From Candidatus Brockarchaeota archaeon (GTDB lineage: Archaea > Thermoproteota > EX4484-205 > DTQO01): a stretch of DNA of 8,254 nucleotides. The position numbers and the translations under genes are program-made. The first letter of the stretch is position 1, and each line of letters starts with the position of its first letter. Shown one piece after another: positions 1 to 6,236 of the stretch. Below the pieces are notes generated by a model, which ran no database searches, was not told where the DNA came from, and saw only the letters and a list, made by a program, of their open reading frames with translations. Location: contig JAFNJA010000088.1 of the NCBI GenBank assembly GCA_017601265.1, positions 1 to 8,254 of the forward strand, written 5' to 3'.

Positions 1-22
1 ATAACGCTGTTATAAAAGGGCA

Positions 23-457
23 ATGTACAGCCAGAAGGTCATGGAGCACTTCAGGAATCCGAGGAACGTTGGCGAGATGGAGAACGCCGACGGCAAGGGG
101 ACGGTCGGAAACCCCGTATGCGGCGACCTGATGACCATTTACGTCAAGATCAAAGACGGGAGGATCGAAGATGTCAAGTTCAAGACCTTCGGCTGCGGCG
201 CCGCGATAGCGACGAGCAGCATGATAACGGAGCTCGCCAAGGGGAAGACTATCCAGGATGCCCTGAAGATAACGAGGAACGACGTGGCTGACGCCCTTGA
301 GGGCCTCCCGCCGATAAAGATGCACTGCTCGAACCTCGCCGCGGACGGCTTGAGGGCCGCGATCTACGACTACCTTTCAAAGAACCTGACCCAGGAAGAG
401 ATCAAGTCGAAGTACGGCCTCGAGCCGCCGAAACGCGAGAGCGGGGAATGGCACTAG
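23..457 (+). CDS. iscU: IscU/NifU-type Fe-S cluster assembly scaffold protein
   Basis: Cytoplasmic scaffold on which a [2Fe-2S] or [4Fe-4S] cluster is built from cysteine-desulfurase sulfur and then passed to target proteins. The 144 residues match the single-domain IscU family in length. The N-terminus (YSQKVMEHFRNPRNVG) is the typical family opening, which supports this ATG. All three cluster cysteines are present: C33 in GNPVCGD with the adjacent D35, C58 in FGCGAA, and H101-C102 in KMHCSNLA. LPPIK just before C102 corresponds to the LPPVK chaperone-binding motif of bacterial IscU. About 40 residues follow C102, ending in a charged tail. Only 22 bases precede the start; a cysteine desulfurase gene (iscS/nifS) is a common upstream partner, but it would lie outside the window. 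No good ribosome binding site is visible. It converges on the MFS gene. Family call is firm; cluster type is inferred. Confidence 0.95.
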   Translation: MYSQKVMEHFRNPRNVGEMENADGKGTVGNPVCGDLMTIYVKIKDGRIEDVKFKTFGCGAAIATSSMITELAKGKTIQDALKITRNDVADALEGLPPIKMHCSNLAADGLRAAIYDYLSKNLTQEEIKSKYGLEPPKRESGEWH

Positions 458-504
458 CGCGCGGCTGCTTTACCCGACTGCGATTCGCAGAAAGCCGTTG
501 CGCG
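458..504 (+). terminator. Bipartite stem-loop directly after iscU stop (possible 3'-end signal)
   Basis: A nested inverted repeat begins at the base after the TAG stop. The inner hairpin is CTGCG-ATT-CGCAG (478-490). Around it CTTT (468-471) pairs with AAAG (491-494), and CGG (462-464) pairs with CCG (495-497) after a three-base bulge. CGCG (458-461) can then pair with CGCG (501-504). No long T-run follows, so it is not a classic intrinsic terminator. It could shape the mRNA 3' end or separate the two convergent genes. The pairing is seen directly; the function is inferred. Confidence 0.3.
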
Positions 505-571
505 ATCGCCTCTCACGCAGCTTTCCCTACGGGATCGTCGCGGTCTTCTCGTCGTTCACCAAAATCGGATT

Positions 572-1771
572 TCAGCGCTCCATTTTTCCCCCGCGAGAAG
601 CTCCCCTGAGCAGGGCTACCGCTGCAACCTGGGCCAAGATTACGAGGCCGAGCACCAGCGCGGGAGGCGCGGAGGAATCCAGCATGTAGCCGAATGCCGC
701 TCCGCTGACGAAGGTGCCCGCGCCAAGCATCACGTTGAAGAAACCGTAGGCCGAGCCCCTCCTCCCGGGGGGCGCGACGTCGGCGACCGCGGCCCGGTAG
801 ACCGACTCCTGCATGCCGAGGACCAGCCCGTAGGAAACGCAAGCCAAAATTACGCCGGGCAAGCCCGCGAGGCTGGAAAAAAAGGTCGGCAGTATCGACA
901 GGAGGAAGGGAACAGCAAGGAACTTTATCCCGATCTTGTCGTACGCGTACCCCGAGACCAAGGCCATCGGCGCGTCGACCAGCTGGACGGCGACGTACAG
1001 GAAGGGCACCAGCCACAGCTGCCCTCCGGACTCGAGGATCTTGGCGCCGTTGTACAATATCAGGGCGACGGGCATTAGGCCGGCGGTGTTGACGAGAACG
1101 GCGCAGGTGTACGTCCAGAAACCGGCGCCGAGTTTTCCCCCCGCGGCGCCGCCCTGCCCGGCGACCTCGTCGACGGCGCCCCCGATCCTGCGGTACGTCA
1201 GGTAGAGGAAGGCCATCATGAGAAGGTAGAAGGGCAGAAGCGACTGCAGCGAGAGGTTGAAGTCGTTGGAGGTCCACATCATCATGAACCCCAGGAAAGC
1301 CGGGCCCGCGACCGCCCCCACTTGGTCGACGAACTCGTGGAGCCCGAACGCCTTGCCCGATCCCAAGCCCTTGCTCACGACCGAAACGACGGCGTCGCGG
1401 GACGGGGACCTGAGGGCCTTCCCGAACCTCTCGGCTACCAAGAACGCCACGACGAGCCATACGATCCTGGTGAAGCCCATCAACGGCACCGCGATTATGA
1501 GGCCGTACCCGAGGAAGATGAAGGTCCAGTACGCGCGGTATCGGTCCGCGAGGGGGCCGCTGGCCAACCTGGCCGCGTAGCCCACGAGTTCCCCGATTCC
1601 GGAGGTGAGGCCGACGAGGAATGCCGATGCTCCGAGGAAGTAGAGGTAGTCGGGAGCTATTCCTCGCCCCGATTCGTAGACGACGTCCCCCAGCATGCTT
1701 ACTAAGCCCATGAGCATGATGGCGACGTACGCCTTCCTTCTATCGTCCTTTGGTTCAGCCAACCAGTTCAC
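572..1771 (-). CDS. Major facilitator superfamily (MFS) transporter
   Basis: Integral membrane secondary transporter of 399 residues, the usual length for a 12-helix MFS protein. Hydrophobic segments run through most of its length, with a hydrophilic loop at about 194-215 that would separate the two six-helix halves. MFS motif A is seen after the second helix as SGPLADRYRAYW (71-82). A second conserved stretch is ERFGKALRSPSRDA (114-127), and the C-terminal half carries RAAVADVAPPGRRGSAYG (326-343). Substrate cannot be read from the sequence; sugar, drug or metabolite transport are all possible. The start is GTG, with only a weak AGGA four bases ahead. It lies 93 bases after the DUF362 gene on the same strand with no clear TATA box, so read-through from upstream is plausible. 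Being in series with a GH127 glycosidase makes a sugar carrier conceivable but unproven. Confidence 0.9.
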   Translation of the reverse strand: MNWLAEPKDDRRKAYVAIMLMGLVSMLGDVVYESGRGIAPDYLYFLGASAFLVGLTSGIGELVGYAARLASGPLADRYRAYWTFIFLGYGLIIAVPLMGFTRIVWLVVAFLVAERFGKALRSPSRDAVVSVVSKGLGSGKAFGLHEFVDQVGAVAGPAFLGFMMMWTSNDFNLSLQSLLPFYLLMMAFLYLTYRRIGGAVDEVAGQGGAAGGKLGAGFWTYTCAVLVNTAGLMPVALILYNGAKILESGGQLWLVPFLYVAVQLVDAPMALVSGYAYDKIGIKFLAVPFLLSILPTFFSSLAGLPGVILACVSYGLVLGMQESVYRAAVADVAPPGRRGSAYGFFNVMLGAGTFVSGAAFGYMLDSSAPPALVLGLVILAQVAAVALLRGASRGGKMER

Positions 1772-1835
1772 TGTATCCTGTCATGCGGAAAGGATTCGCT
1801 CTCCAGGCAAAGCCAACGCCGCGAACGCATTCATG

Positions 1836-1865
1836 GGTTGCCCGGGGCAGCCGTGGCGGTTTTTT
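1836..1865 (+). terminator. Hairpin plus T-run in the DUF362-MFS gap, plus-strand sense
   Basis: Bases 1836-1842 (GGTTGCC) pair with 1846-1852 (GGCAGCC) over a CGG loop, with one G-T pair. Seven bases later comes a run of six T at 1860-1865. In the plus sense this looks like an intrinsic terminator, yet both neighbouring genes are on the minus strand. It would therefore only stop antisense transcription. On the minus strand it appears as an A-run overlapping the DUF362 stop, followed by a hairpin. It may be chance. Confidence 0.2.
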
Positions 1866-3037
1866 CAATTTTGGAACGTCTTGGCGATTTTCGGGAACCT
1901 GGGCTCCGGCCTCTTCGGCTCGGGCACTGGCGGAAGCACCTCCTCCAGCTCGTACCTCGAGGACCCGAGCCCGTATTTTTCGGCGAACCTTATGACGTTG
2001 TACGGGTCCTTGTAAGGCCCGTGTATCCTCGCGAACGGGTGGAGGCTTTGGTCGTCGTTAACTTCCAGGTTCTGCGAGACGTTTTCCTTGAGGAGGGGCA
2101 TCTTTGCCAGCAGGTCCAGGGAAGCTTTGTCGACCGCGACGACGTCCCTGGAACCCAAAACCCCCAAGTCCGGCAATATCTGCCCGGTCGTCATCCCCCA
2201 GCAATCGCAATATTCCGTTATGTCCGTGGCGACGTTGATGAAGAACCTCTTGCCCTCCTCGAAGTGCGAGAGAACGAACTTCGCCGCGATCGCGTTTATC
2301 TCGACGAATGAAAGGAAGTTCTCGGCTTTTATTTGGAGGCAACCGTCCGCGTCAGCCATTACGCACCTCATGCACTGGTTGCAGGTATCGAACTCTACCT
2401 TGAGGTTGCCGTTCTTGTAGCTGATCGCCTTGAAGGGGCAAGCCTTCGCCAGCTTCTCGGCGTCCCTCGACTTCCCCTTGTCCCAATACTTGTCGTACTG
2501 CATCGTTTGGTGCATTGCCCACCTCGTGTCCTGGGTGAAACAACCTATGGCAAGGTTCTTGATCGCTGCACCGTAACCTATGCTGTTGTGACCCTTCACG
2601 TGCGAAAGGTCGATAAGAACTTCGGCGTCCTTGACGTGCCCCCCCATCTTCAGCGTTTTCAAGCCCTTGTAGTCGACCTCCTTCTCGACGTAGTAGCGGT
2701 CCGCAGGGCCCGCGACGGGCAGTATCGGGCAGCCTATCACCTCAGGCGTGTAGCCCCTCTTCCAAGCGTCTGGATATTGGTCGATGATGTCGACGACGTA
2801 CGGCCTACCTCCAGCTTCCTTTATGGCGCCGACCAGCCTTCCAACAAGGAACGGGTTGACCGTTGAAAAGCCGACGTTGCTCCCAAGGTGCATCTTGATG
2901 ACCACGTTCTTGTCCTTCACCGCCTTCTTTATTCCGAGTTCGTCTATTATTGCGTCGTACTTGCCAACGAAGGAGTGTTCGGGTTTGGTTGAAATCGTCC
3001 TTACAGAACCGAAATAGACTGTTGGTTTAGAGGCCAT
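1865..3037 (-). CDS. DUF362 family protein with 4Fe-4S site
   Basis: Cytoplasmic Fe-S protein of the DUF362 family; biochemical role is not established. Diagnostic stretches are SHVKGHNSIGYGAAIKNLAI (145-164), EYCDCWG (275-281, CDC motif) and the C-terminal PDLGVLGSRDVVAVDKASLD (289-308). Ferredoxin-like ligands are C200 in ACPFKAIS and C219-X2-C222-X2-C225, followed by C233. This is the order expected if the last cysteine of one ferredoxin motif and the first three of the next bind a single cluster. The 390-residue length is normal for family members with an embedded Fe-S module. No signal peptide or membrane helix is seen. The tail (369-383) is rich in Pro and Glu. The ATG is supported by a TATA box about 25 bases upstream. 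It sits between a GH127 gene (72-base gap) and an MFS gene (93-base gap). A redox or electron-transfer role is inferred. Confidence 0.9.
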   Translation of the reverse strand: MASKPTVYFGSVRTISTKPEHSFVGKYDAIIDELGIKKAVKDKNVVIKMHLGSNVGFSTVNPFLVGRLVGAIKEAGGRPYVVDIIDQYPDAWKRGYTPEVIGCPILPVAGPADRYYVEKEVDYKGLKTLKMGGHVKDAEVLIDLSHVKGHNSIGYGAAIKNLAIGCFTQDTRWAMHQTMQYDKYWDKGKSRDAEKLAKACPFKAISYKNGNLKVEFDTCNQCMRCVMADADGCLQIKAENFLSFVEINAIAAKFVLSHFEEGKRFFINVATDITEYCDCWGMTTGQILPDLGVLGSRDVVAVDKASLDLLAKMPLLKENVSQNLEVNDDQSLHPFARIHGPYKDPYNVIRFAEKYGLGSSRYELEEVLPPVPEPKRPEPRFPKIAKTFQN

Positions 3038-3057
3038 GCCGCCGCTTTTCCGGCTCG

Positions 3058-3066
3058 ATTAATAAA
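3058..3066 (-). promoter_or_regulatory. TATA box of the DUF362 gene, leaderless-type promoter
   Basis: The minus strand reads TTTATTAAT here, an AT island in GC-rich surroundings. Its centre is about 25 bases ahead of the ATG at 3037. Archaeal transcription normally begins about 26 bases after the TATA centre, so the transcript should start at or next to the ATG. No Shine-Dalgarno sequence lies in between, which agrees with a leaderless mRNA. Confidence 0.6.
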
Positions 3067-3109
3067 TTTGGCTGTGCGGCCTTATCCGAAAGCAATGCAG
3101 CTCCCAAAG

Positions 3110-4981
3110 CTAAGCGCCTTGGCACCTGACCCAGACCGACATCGGCCCACTCTGTCGGTTCGCCCAAGCGTAATACGGGACCGCCTTGAACTCGACCCTG
3201 CGGGGTTCGCGCCTGGCTTTCGGGAAGTATAGCCTTCCGCCTGACCAATCGGAATCGAAGGCCAAGCCCTCGCCCTTGAGGACCGCCACGCCGTTCAGCA
3301 AGGATCCTTGCCAAACCGCCTCGACCTTGGAGCCCGCTGTGAGCACCAGGTCCCAAATGTCGAACCCGGGGTTGTCTGCCTGCTCAAAGCAGTAGACGAT
3401 CGGCCCCCTCTTTAGTGCAACCCTGCCCGCGTTCTCGGCAACGTTAGGATCGCTTTCCAGCATCTCCACTTCCATGGGCAGGTCGAGCTCGACGCGGTCC
3501 CCGGCCTTCCAAGTCCTTTGCAACCCCAAGTAGCTTCCGGGCTTAGCTTCCTCGCCCGCCGGGCGCCCGTCGACTTTGGCGCTTGCTCCCCTGCACCAGC
3601 CCGGTATCCTGAGGAAGATCGCAAACCTCCTTTCCTCCCCGGGGTCGAGCTCCAGCTCCACCTTGCCATCCCAAGGGTATTCGGTGCGCTGCTCCAAGGT
3701 CAAGGGCTTACCCCCAAGCTCGATGCGCGCCACGCTCTCCGCGTAGACGTTGACCCAAACCCCTTCTTCCGAGAGGCTGTAGCAATATCCTGGAACGCTC
3801 GCTATCAAACGGGCGATGTTCGGCGGGCAGCAAGCGCAGTCGAACCACCTTTGACGCCTGTGCCCCCCTCTGTCCGCGAGGGGGTTGACGTAGAAGTACT
3901 CTTCCCCGTCCAGCGAGATCCCGGAAAGGGCGCCGTTGTAGAGCGCAAGCTCGAGGACGTCGAAAAACCTGCCCTCGCCCGTCATCAGGAACATCCTCCA
4001 GTTCCACATCGCGCTCGCCACCGCCGCGCACGTTTCCGCGTAGGCCGCCACGTTTGGAAGCTCGTAATCTACCCCGAACGCTTCGCCGTCGTGGCGGGCG
4101 CCCGCGCCACCGGTCACGTACATCCTCCTTCCCGTGAAGTTCCGCCAAATGTTTTCCAAGGCGGAAAGCAGCTCCTTTTCGCCGGTCTCCATGTAAATGT
4201 CGGCGGCCCCGCAGTCCAAGTAAAGGGAGCGCACCGCGTGCCCCACCGCCTCCTTGAGCTGCCTGAAAGGTTCGTGGTCGATCAGGTTCCGGCTCCCGCC
4301 GACTATGCCCTTCCCCCTGTTGTCGAGGAACGATTTGGCCAACTCGAGGTATTCCCCCTTCCCCGCCAAGCGGTACAGCTCGACCAGCGCCATCTCCACC
4401 TCCGGGTGGCCGGGCGTTCCCGCGCGCTTGCCGGGGCCGAATACGTCGACTAAGTGGTCGGCCAGGCGTAGGGCCGCGTCGAGGGCCTTCCTCCTTCCGG
4501 TCGCGCGGTAGAGCGCTATGGCCGCCTGGATGAAGTGTCCGGCGCAGTAAAGCTCGTGCATGTCCCTCAAGTTCGTCCACCTCTCCCCCTTCCGCTCGAA
4601 CGCGAAGTAAGTGTCAAGGTAACCGTCTTCGTCTTGGGCGCCGACGATGTCGTCAACGACGCTTTCGACGAGCCCCAGCAGCCCCTCGTCGCGCATGCCC
4701 GCGATCGAGAAAGCTACGGCCTCGACCCACTTGTACACGTCCGAGTCGTTGAAGAAGTACCCTCTGAACCCGCCGGCCTCCTTGCCGGCGGCCCACCTGA
4801 AGTTCGAAACCCGGCCGGTCTCTTCGCAGATCTTGTACTGCGTCGGCAAGGTGCGCGCCTGAAGTAGCCGGAGGCGGGGGGCCCAAAAACGGTCCTTCAG
4901 CCGGACCGCCTCGATCGGAACCGGGCGGAGCTTCGCGTGCGGGCTCGAAGACGTGTCGACGACGAACGTGCCAAAAACCAT
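3110..4981 (-). CDS. Glycoside hydrolase family 127, probable beta-L-arabinofuranosidase
   Basis: GH127 (formerly DUF1680) enzymes such as Bifidobacterium HypBA1 release beta-L-arabinofuranose by a retaining mechanism with a zinc-bound cysteine nucleophile. Family features run from KLRPVPIEAVRLKDRFWAPR (17-36) through the (alpha/alpha)6-barrel region to C-terminal beta domains ending near 623. Key residues are all visible: E300 in GEAFG (counterpart of acid/base E322 in HypBA1), E316 and C318 in AETC (E338/C340), and C384-C385 in DCACCPPN (C417/C418). E300 and E316 are 16 residues apart, as in HypBA1. No signal peptide is seen, so it should act in the cytoplasm on imported oligosaccharide or glycoconjugate. 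The ATG is preceded by GGTGGAG 11 bases away and by a TATA box. Family is firm; substrate is inferred, since related DUF1680 enzymes differ in specificity. It is divergent from the Dus-like gene and upstream of DUF362. Confidence 0.93.
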   Translation of the reverse strand: MVFGTFVVDTSSSPHAKLRPVPIEAVRLKDRFWAPRLRLLQARTLPTQYKICEETGRVSNFRWAAGKEAGGFRGYFFNDSDVYKWVEAVAFSIAGMRDEGLLGLVESVVDDIVGAQDEDGYLDTYFAFERKGERWTNLRDMHELYCAGHFIQAAIALYRATGRRKALDAALRLADHLVDVFGPGKRAGTPGHPEVEMALVELYRLAGKGEYLELAKSFLDNRGKGIVGGSRNLIDHEPFRQLKEAVGHAVRSLYLDCGAADIYMETGEKELLSALENIWRNFTGRRMYVTGGAGARHDGEAFGVDYELPNVAAYAETCAAVASAMWNWRMFLMTGEGRFFDVLELALYNGALSGISLDGEEYFYVNPLADRGGHRRQRWFDCACCPPNIARLIASVPGYCYSLSEEGVWVNVYAESVARIELGGKPLTLEQRTEYPWDGKVELELDPGEERRFAIFLRIPGWCRGASAKVDGRPAGEEAKPGSYLGLQRTWKAGDRVELDLPMEVEMLESDPNVAENAGRVALKRGPIVYCFEQADNPGFDIWDLVLTAGSKVEAVWQGSLLNGVAVLKGEGLAFDSDWSGGRLYFPKARREPRRVEFKAVPYYAWANRQSGPMSVWVRCQGA

Positions 4982-5020
4982 CCGGACCAGCGCTCCACCG
5001 CACCATCGCTCCGCTTTCCA

Positions 5021-5030
5021 TTATTAATAC
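5021..5030 (-). promoter_or_regulatory. TATA box of the GH127 gene
   Basis: The minus strand reads GTATTAATAA, the most AT-rich stretch of the 157-base divergent gap. It is centred about 44 bases ahead of the ATG at 4981. Initiation about 26 bases downstream would give a leader of roughly 19-20 bases that includes the GGTGGAG at 4993-4999, a possible ribosome binding site. This gene would therefore have a short leader, unlike the leaderless-looking DUF362 and URO-D genes. Confidence 0.5.
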
Positions 5031-5138
5031 GGTTTCCCCGTAGAGATGGGATGGCCGTTCGACCCAACCCCGCCCGCTCTCCGGAAAAGCGCTATTAGGT
5101 AGGCTTGCGAGGTTTACGGCGAGGGCCGGACTGGAACT

Positions 5139-5888
5139 TTGGAAAAGCAAGAGCTGCTCTCCAAGCTTGGGGGCAAATTATTCCTCTCCTCCATGATGGG
5201 GTACTCGGACGGTCGCTTCTGCGCCCAGAGGGGCCGCGGGTGCGCGATGGTCCAACTGGGAGCCTACCTGGCAGAGCCCCCGGCCTACGGAAAGGCCGAG
5301 TGCGTCCTTCCGCCAACGCGGAAGGAGTGCGTCAGATTCCTGGAAAAGGAGTTCGAGGAAGTGAACAAGCTGTTGGACGCGGTTGCGTGCGTAAACGTCG
5401 CGACCCCCAAGCTCGAATGGGGCCTTGAAGCTCTAGAATCGGTCTCAGAAGCCGGAGGCGTCTTCGAGCTGAACATACACGGCGGATACGAACCTTACCT
5501 GAAGCAGGGGAAGATAAGGGCGATGGTCCTGCCCGGGAACAGGGAAGAGCTTTTCGAGTGGCTCGACACCTTCTCTGACCTTCGAACCCCAATGATCGTC
5601 AAGTTCCGCGAGGGCGTAATCGAAGACTACACGCCGATACTCGAAAGGGTCGAAAGCCTCGGCTTCCTGGTGCACTTCAACGTGCGGGACGAGAAGGAAA
5701 GGAGGCCGGATTTCGATTTCGTGAAGAAGATCAAGAGGAGGCACGACATATTCCTGCTGGCGAGCGGCTACGTCCGGAGCCCCGAGGACGCCAGGAAGCT
5801 GTTCGAGGCTGGCGCCGACATGGTCGGAATAGCTGAACCAGCCATCGCGGACCCGGAATTCGCGAAGAAGATTTCTGGGGGGATTTAG
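5139..5888 (+). CDS. Dus-like TIM-barrel flavoprotein lacking the catalytic cysteine
   Basis: A 249-residue (beta/alpha)8-barrel resembling the archaeal branch of the tRNA-dihydrouridine synthase (Dus)/dihydroorotate dehydrogenase superfamily; FMN binding is expected. Landmarks: SSMMGYSDGRFC (17-28) replaces the Dus APMAGVTD strand; ELNIHGG (110-116) replaces the ELNxGCP strand; PMIVKFREG (151-159) carries the FMN-contact Lys155 and Arg157; FLVHFN (176-181) carries His179; LLASGYVRSPEDA (206-218) and GADMVGIAEPAI (225-236) match the phosphate-binding end. The catalytic Cys after NxG is absent, so ordinary tRNA dihydrouridine synthesis is doubtful. No tRNA-binding C-terminal domain follows. 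The start is TTG: the frame is open back to a TAG at 5100-5102 but holds no ATG or GTG. A weak TATA-like CTATTAGG sits at 5092-5099. It is 54 bases ahead of the CGSCG gene. Barrel fold is confident; function is unknown. Confidence 0.75.
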   Translation: MEKQELLSKLGGKLFLSSMMGYSDGRFCAQRGRGCAMVQLGAYLAEPPAYGKAECVLPPTRKECVRFLEKEFEEVNKLLDAVACVNVATPKLEWGLEALESVSEAGGVFELNIHGGYEPYLKQGKIRAMVLPGNREELFEWLDTFSDLRTPMIVKFREGVIEDYTPILERVESLGFLVHFNVRDEKERRPDFDFVKKIKRRHDIFLLASGYVRSPEDARKLFEAGADMVGIAEPAIADPEFAKKISGGI

Positions 5889-5926
5889 GCCTCAAGTGGA
5901 GCGGCCAAAACAAGGGTAACAAATAA

Positions 5927-5934
5927 GGGGAGGG
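5927..5934 (+). promoter_or_regulatory. Strong Shine-Dalgarno site of the 97-residue protein gene
   Basis: GGGGAGGG stands eight bases ahead of the ATG at 5943 and contains the GGAGG core that pairs with archaeal 16S rRNA. It fixes the start. The AT-rich AACAAATAA just before it (5918-5926) is too near the ATG to act as TATA box for an mRNA that includes this site. Translation from a message shared with the upstream Dus-like gene is therefore more likely. Confidence 0.65.
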
Positions 5935-5942
5935 CGCCGAGG

Positions 5943-6236
5943 ATGAGGACGGTCGAGGAAGCCGTCTCAGAGGCGATCGAAAGGTACAACCGTTACAGGA
6001 GCCCCGAGGCAACGGCTAAACTCGTGGAGGCGAAGGAAGGTGGGTTCACGGTTGATTTCTCCGGACCTTTCTGCGGCAGTTGCGGCGCCTACGATTACTT
6101 CGAGGACCTGGTTTACGAGCTCAAGGAAGCCGCAGGCTTGGAAGCCTGGATCGAAGGTTTCGAGAGCGCCGGTGGCGACTCGATCAGGGTAAAATACGTC
6201 CTAGGGCAGGTTCGCGCTCGGCCCAGCGGCAGTTGA
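5943..6236 (+). CDS. Small conserved-looking protein with CGSCG motif, function unknown
   Basis: A 97-residue soluble protein that I cannot assign to a named family. Residues 1-32 look helical and charged (TVEEAVSEAIERYNRYRSPE). A short strand (GFTVDFSG) leads into PFCGSCGAYDYFEDLVYELK (42-61), where C44 and C47 form a Cys-X2-Cys pair followed by acidic and aromatic residues. A last strand (SIRVKYVL) closes the domain before a loose tail. With two cysteines it could bind a metal as a dimer, form a redox-active disulfide, or supply ligands to a partner protein. The strong Shine-Dalgarno and clear codon structure support a real gene. It follows the Dus-like gene by 54 bases on the same strand with no separate promoter evident, so the two are probably co-expressed. 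The metal or redox role is inference. Confidence 0.75.
   Translation: MRTVEEAVSEAIERYNRYRSPEATAKLVEAKEGGFTVDFSGPFCGSCGAYDYFEDLVYELKEAAGLEAWIEGFESAGGDSIRVKYVLGQVRARPSGS

Noticed and set aside
11..17. TATAAAA as promoter of iscU
   Set aside because: It is only six bases before the ATG; archaeal TATA boxes act about 26 bases before the transcript start, and the conserved IscU N-terminus rules out a much later start.
513..1460. Minus-strand open frame of 315 codons
   Set aside because: Out-of-frame shadow of the MFS transporter, dominated by Arg, Gly and Pro.
3518..4453. Plus-strand open frame of 311 codons
   Set aside because: Fully antisense to the GH127 gene, whose catalytic residues are all in place; composition is that of a shadow frame.
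5139..5888. Naming it a tRNA-dihydrouridine synthase or dihydroorotate dehydrogenase
   Set aside because: The Dus catalytic Cys and tRNA-binding domain are absent, and no dihydroorotate-binding Asn motif could be recognised; only the barrel superfamily is supported.
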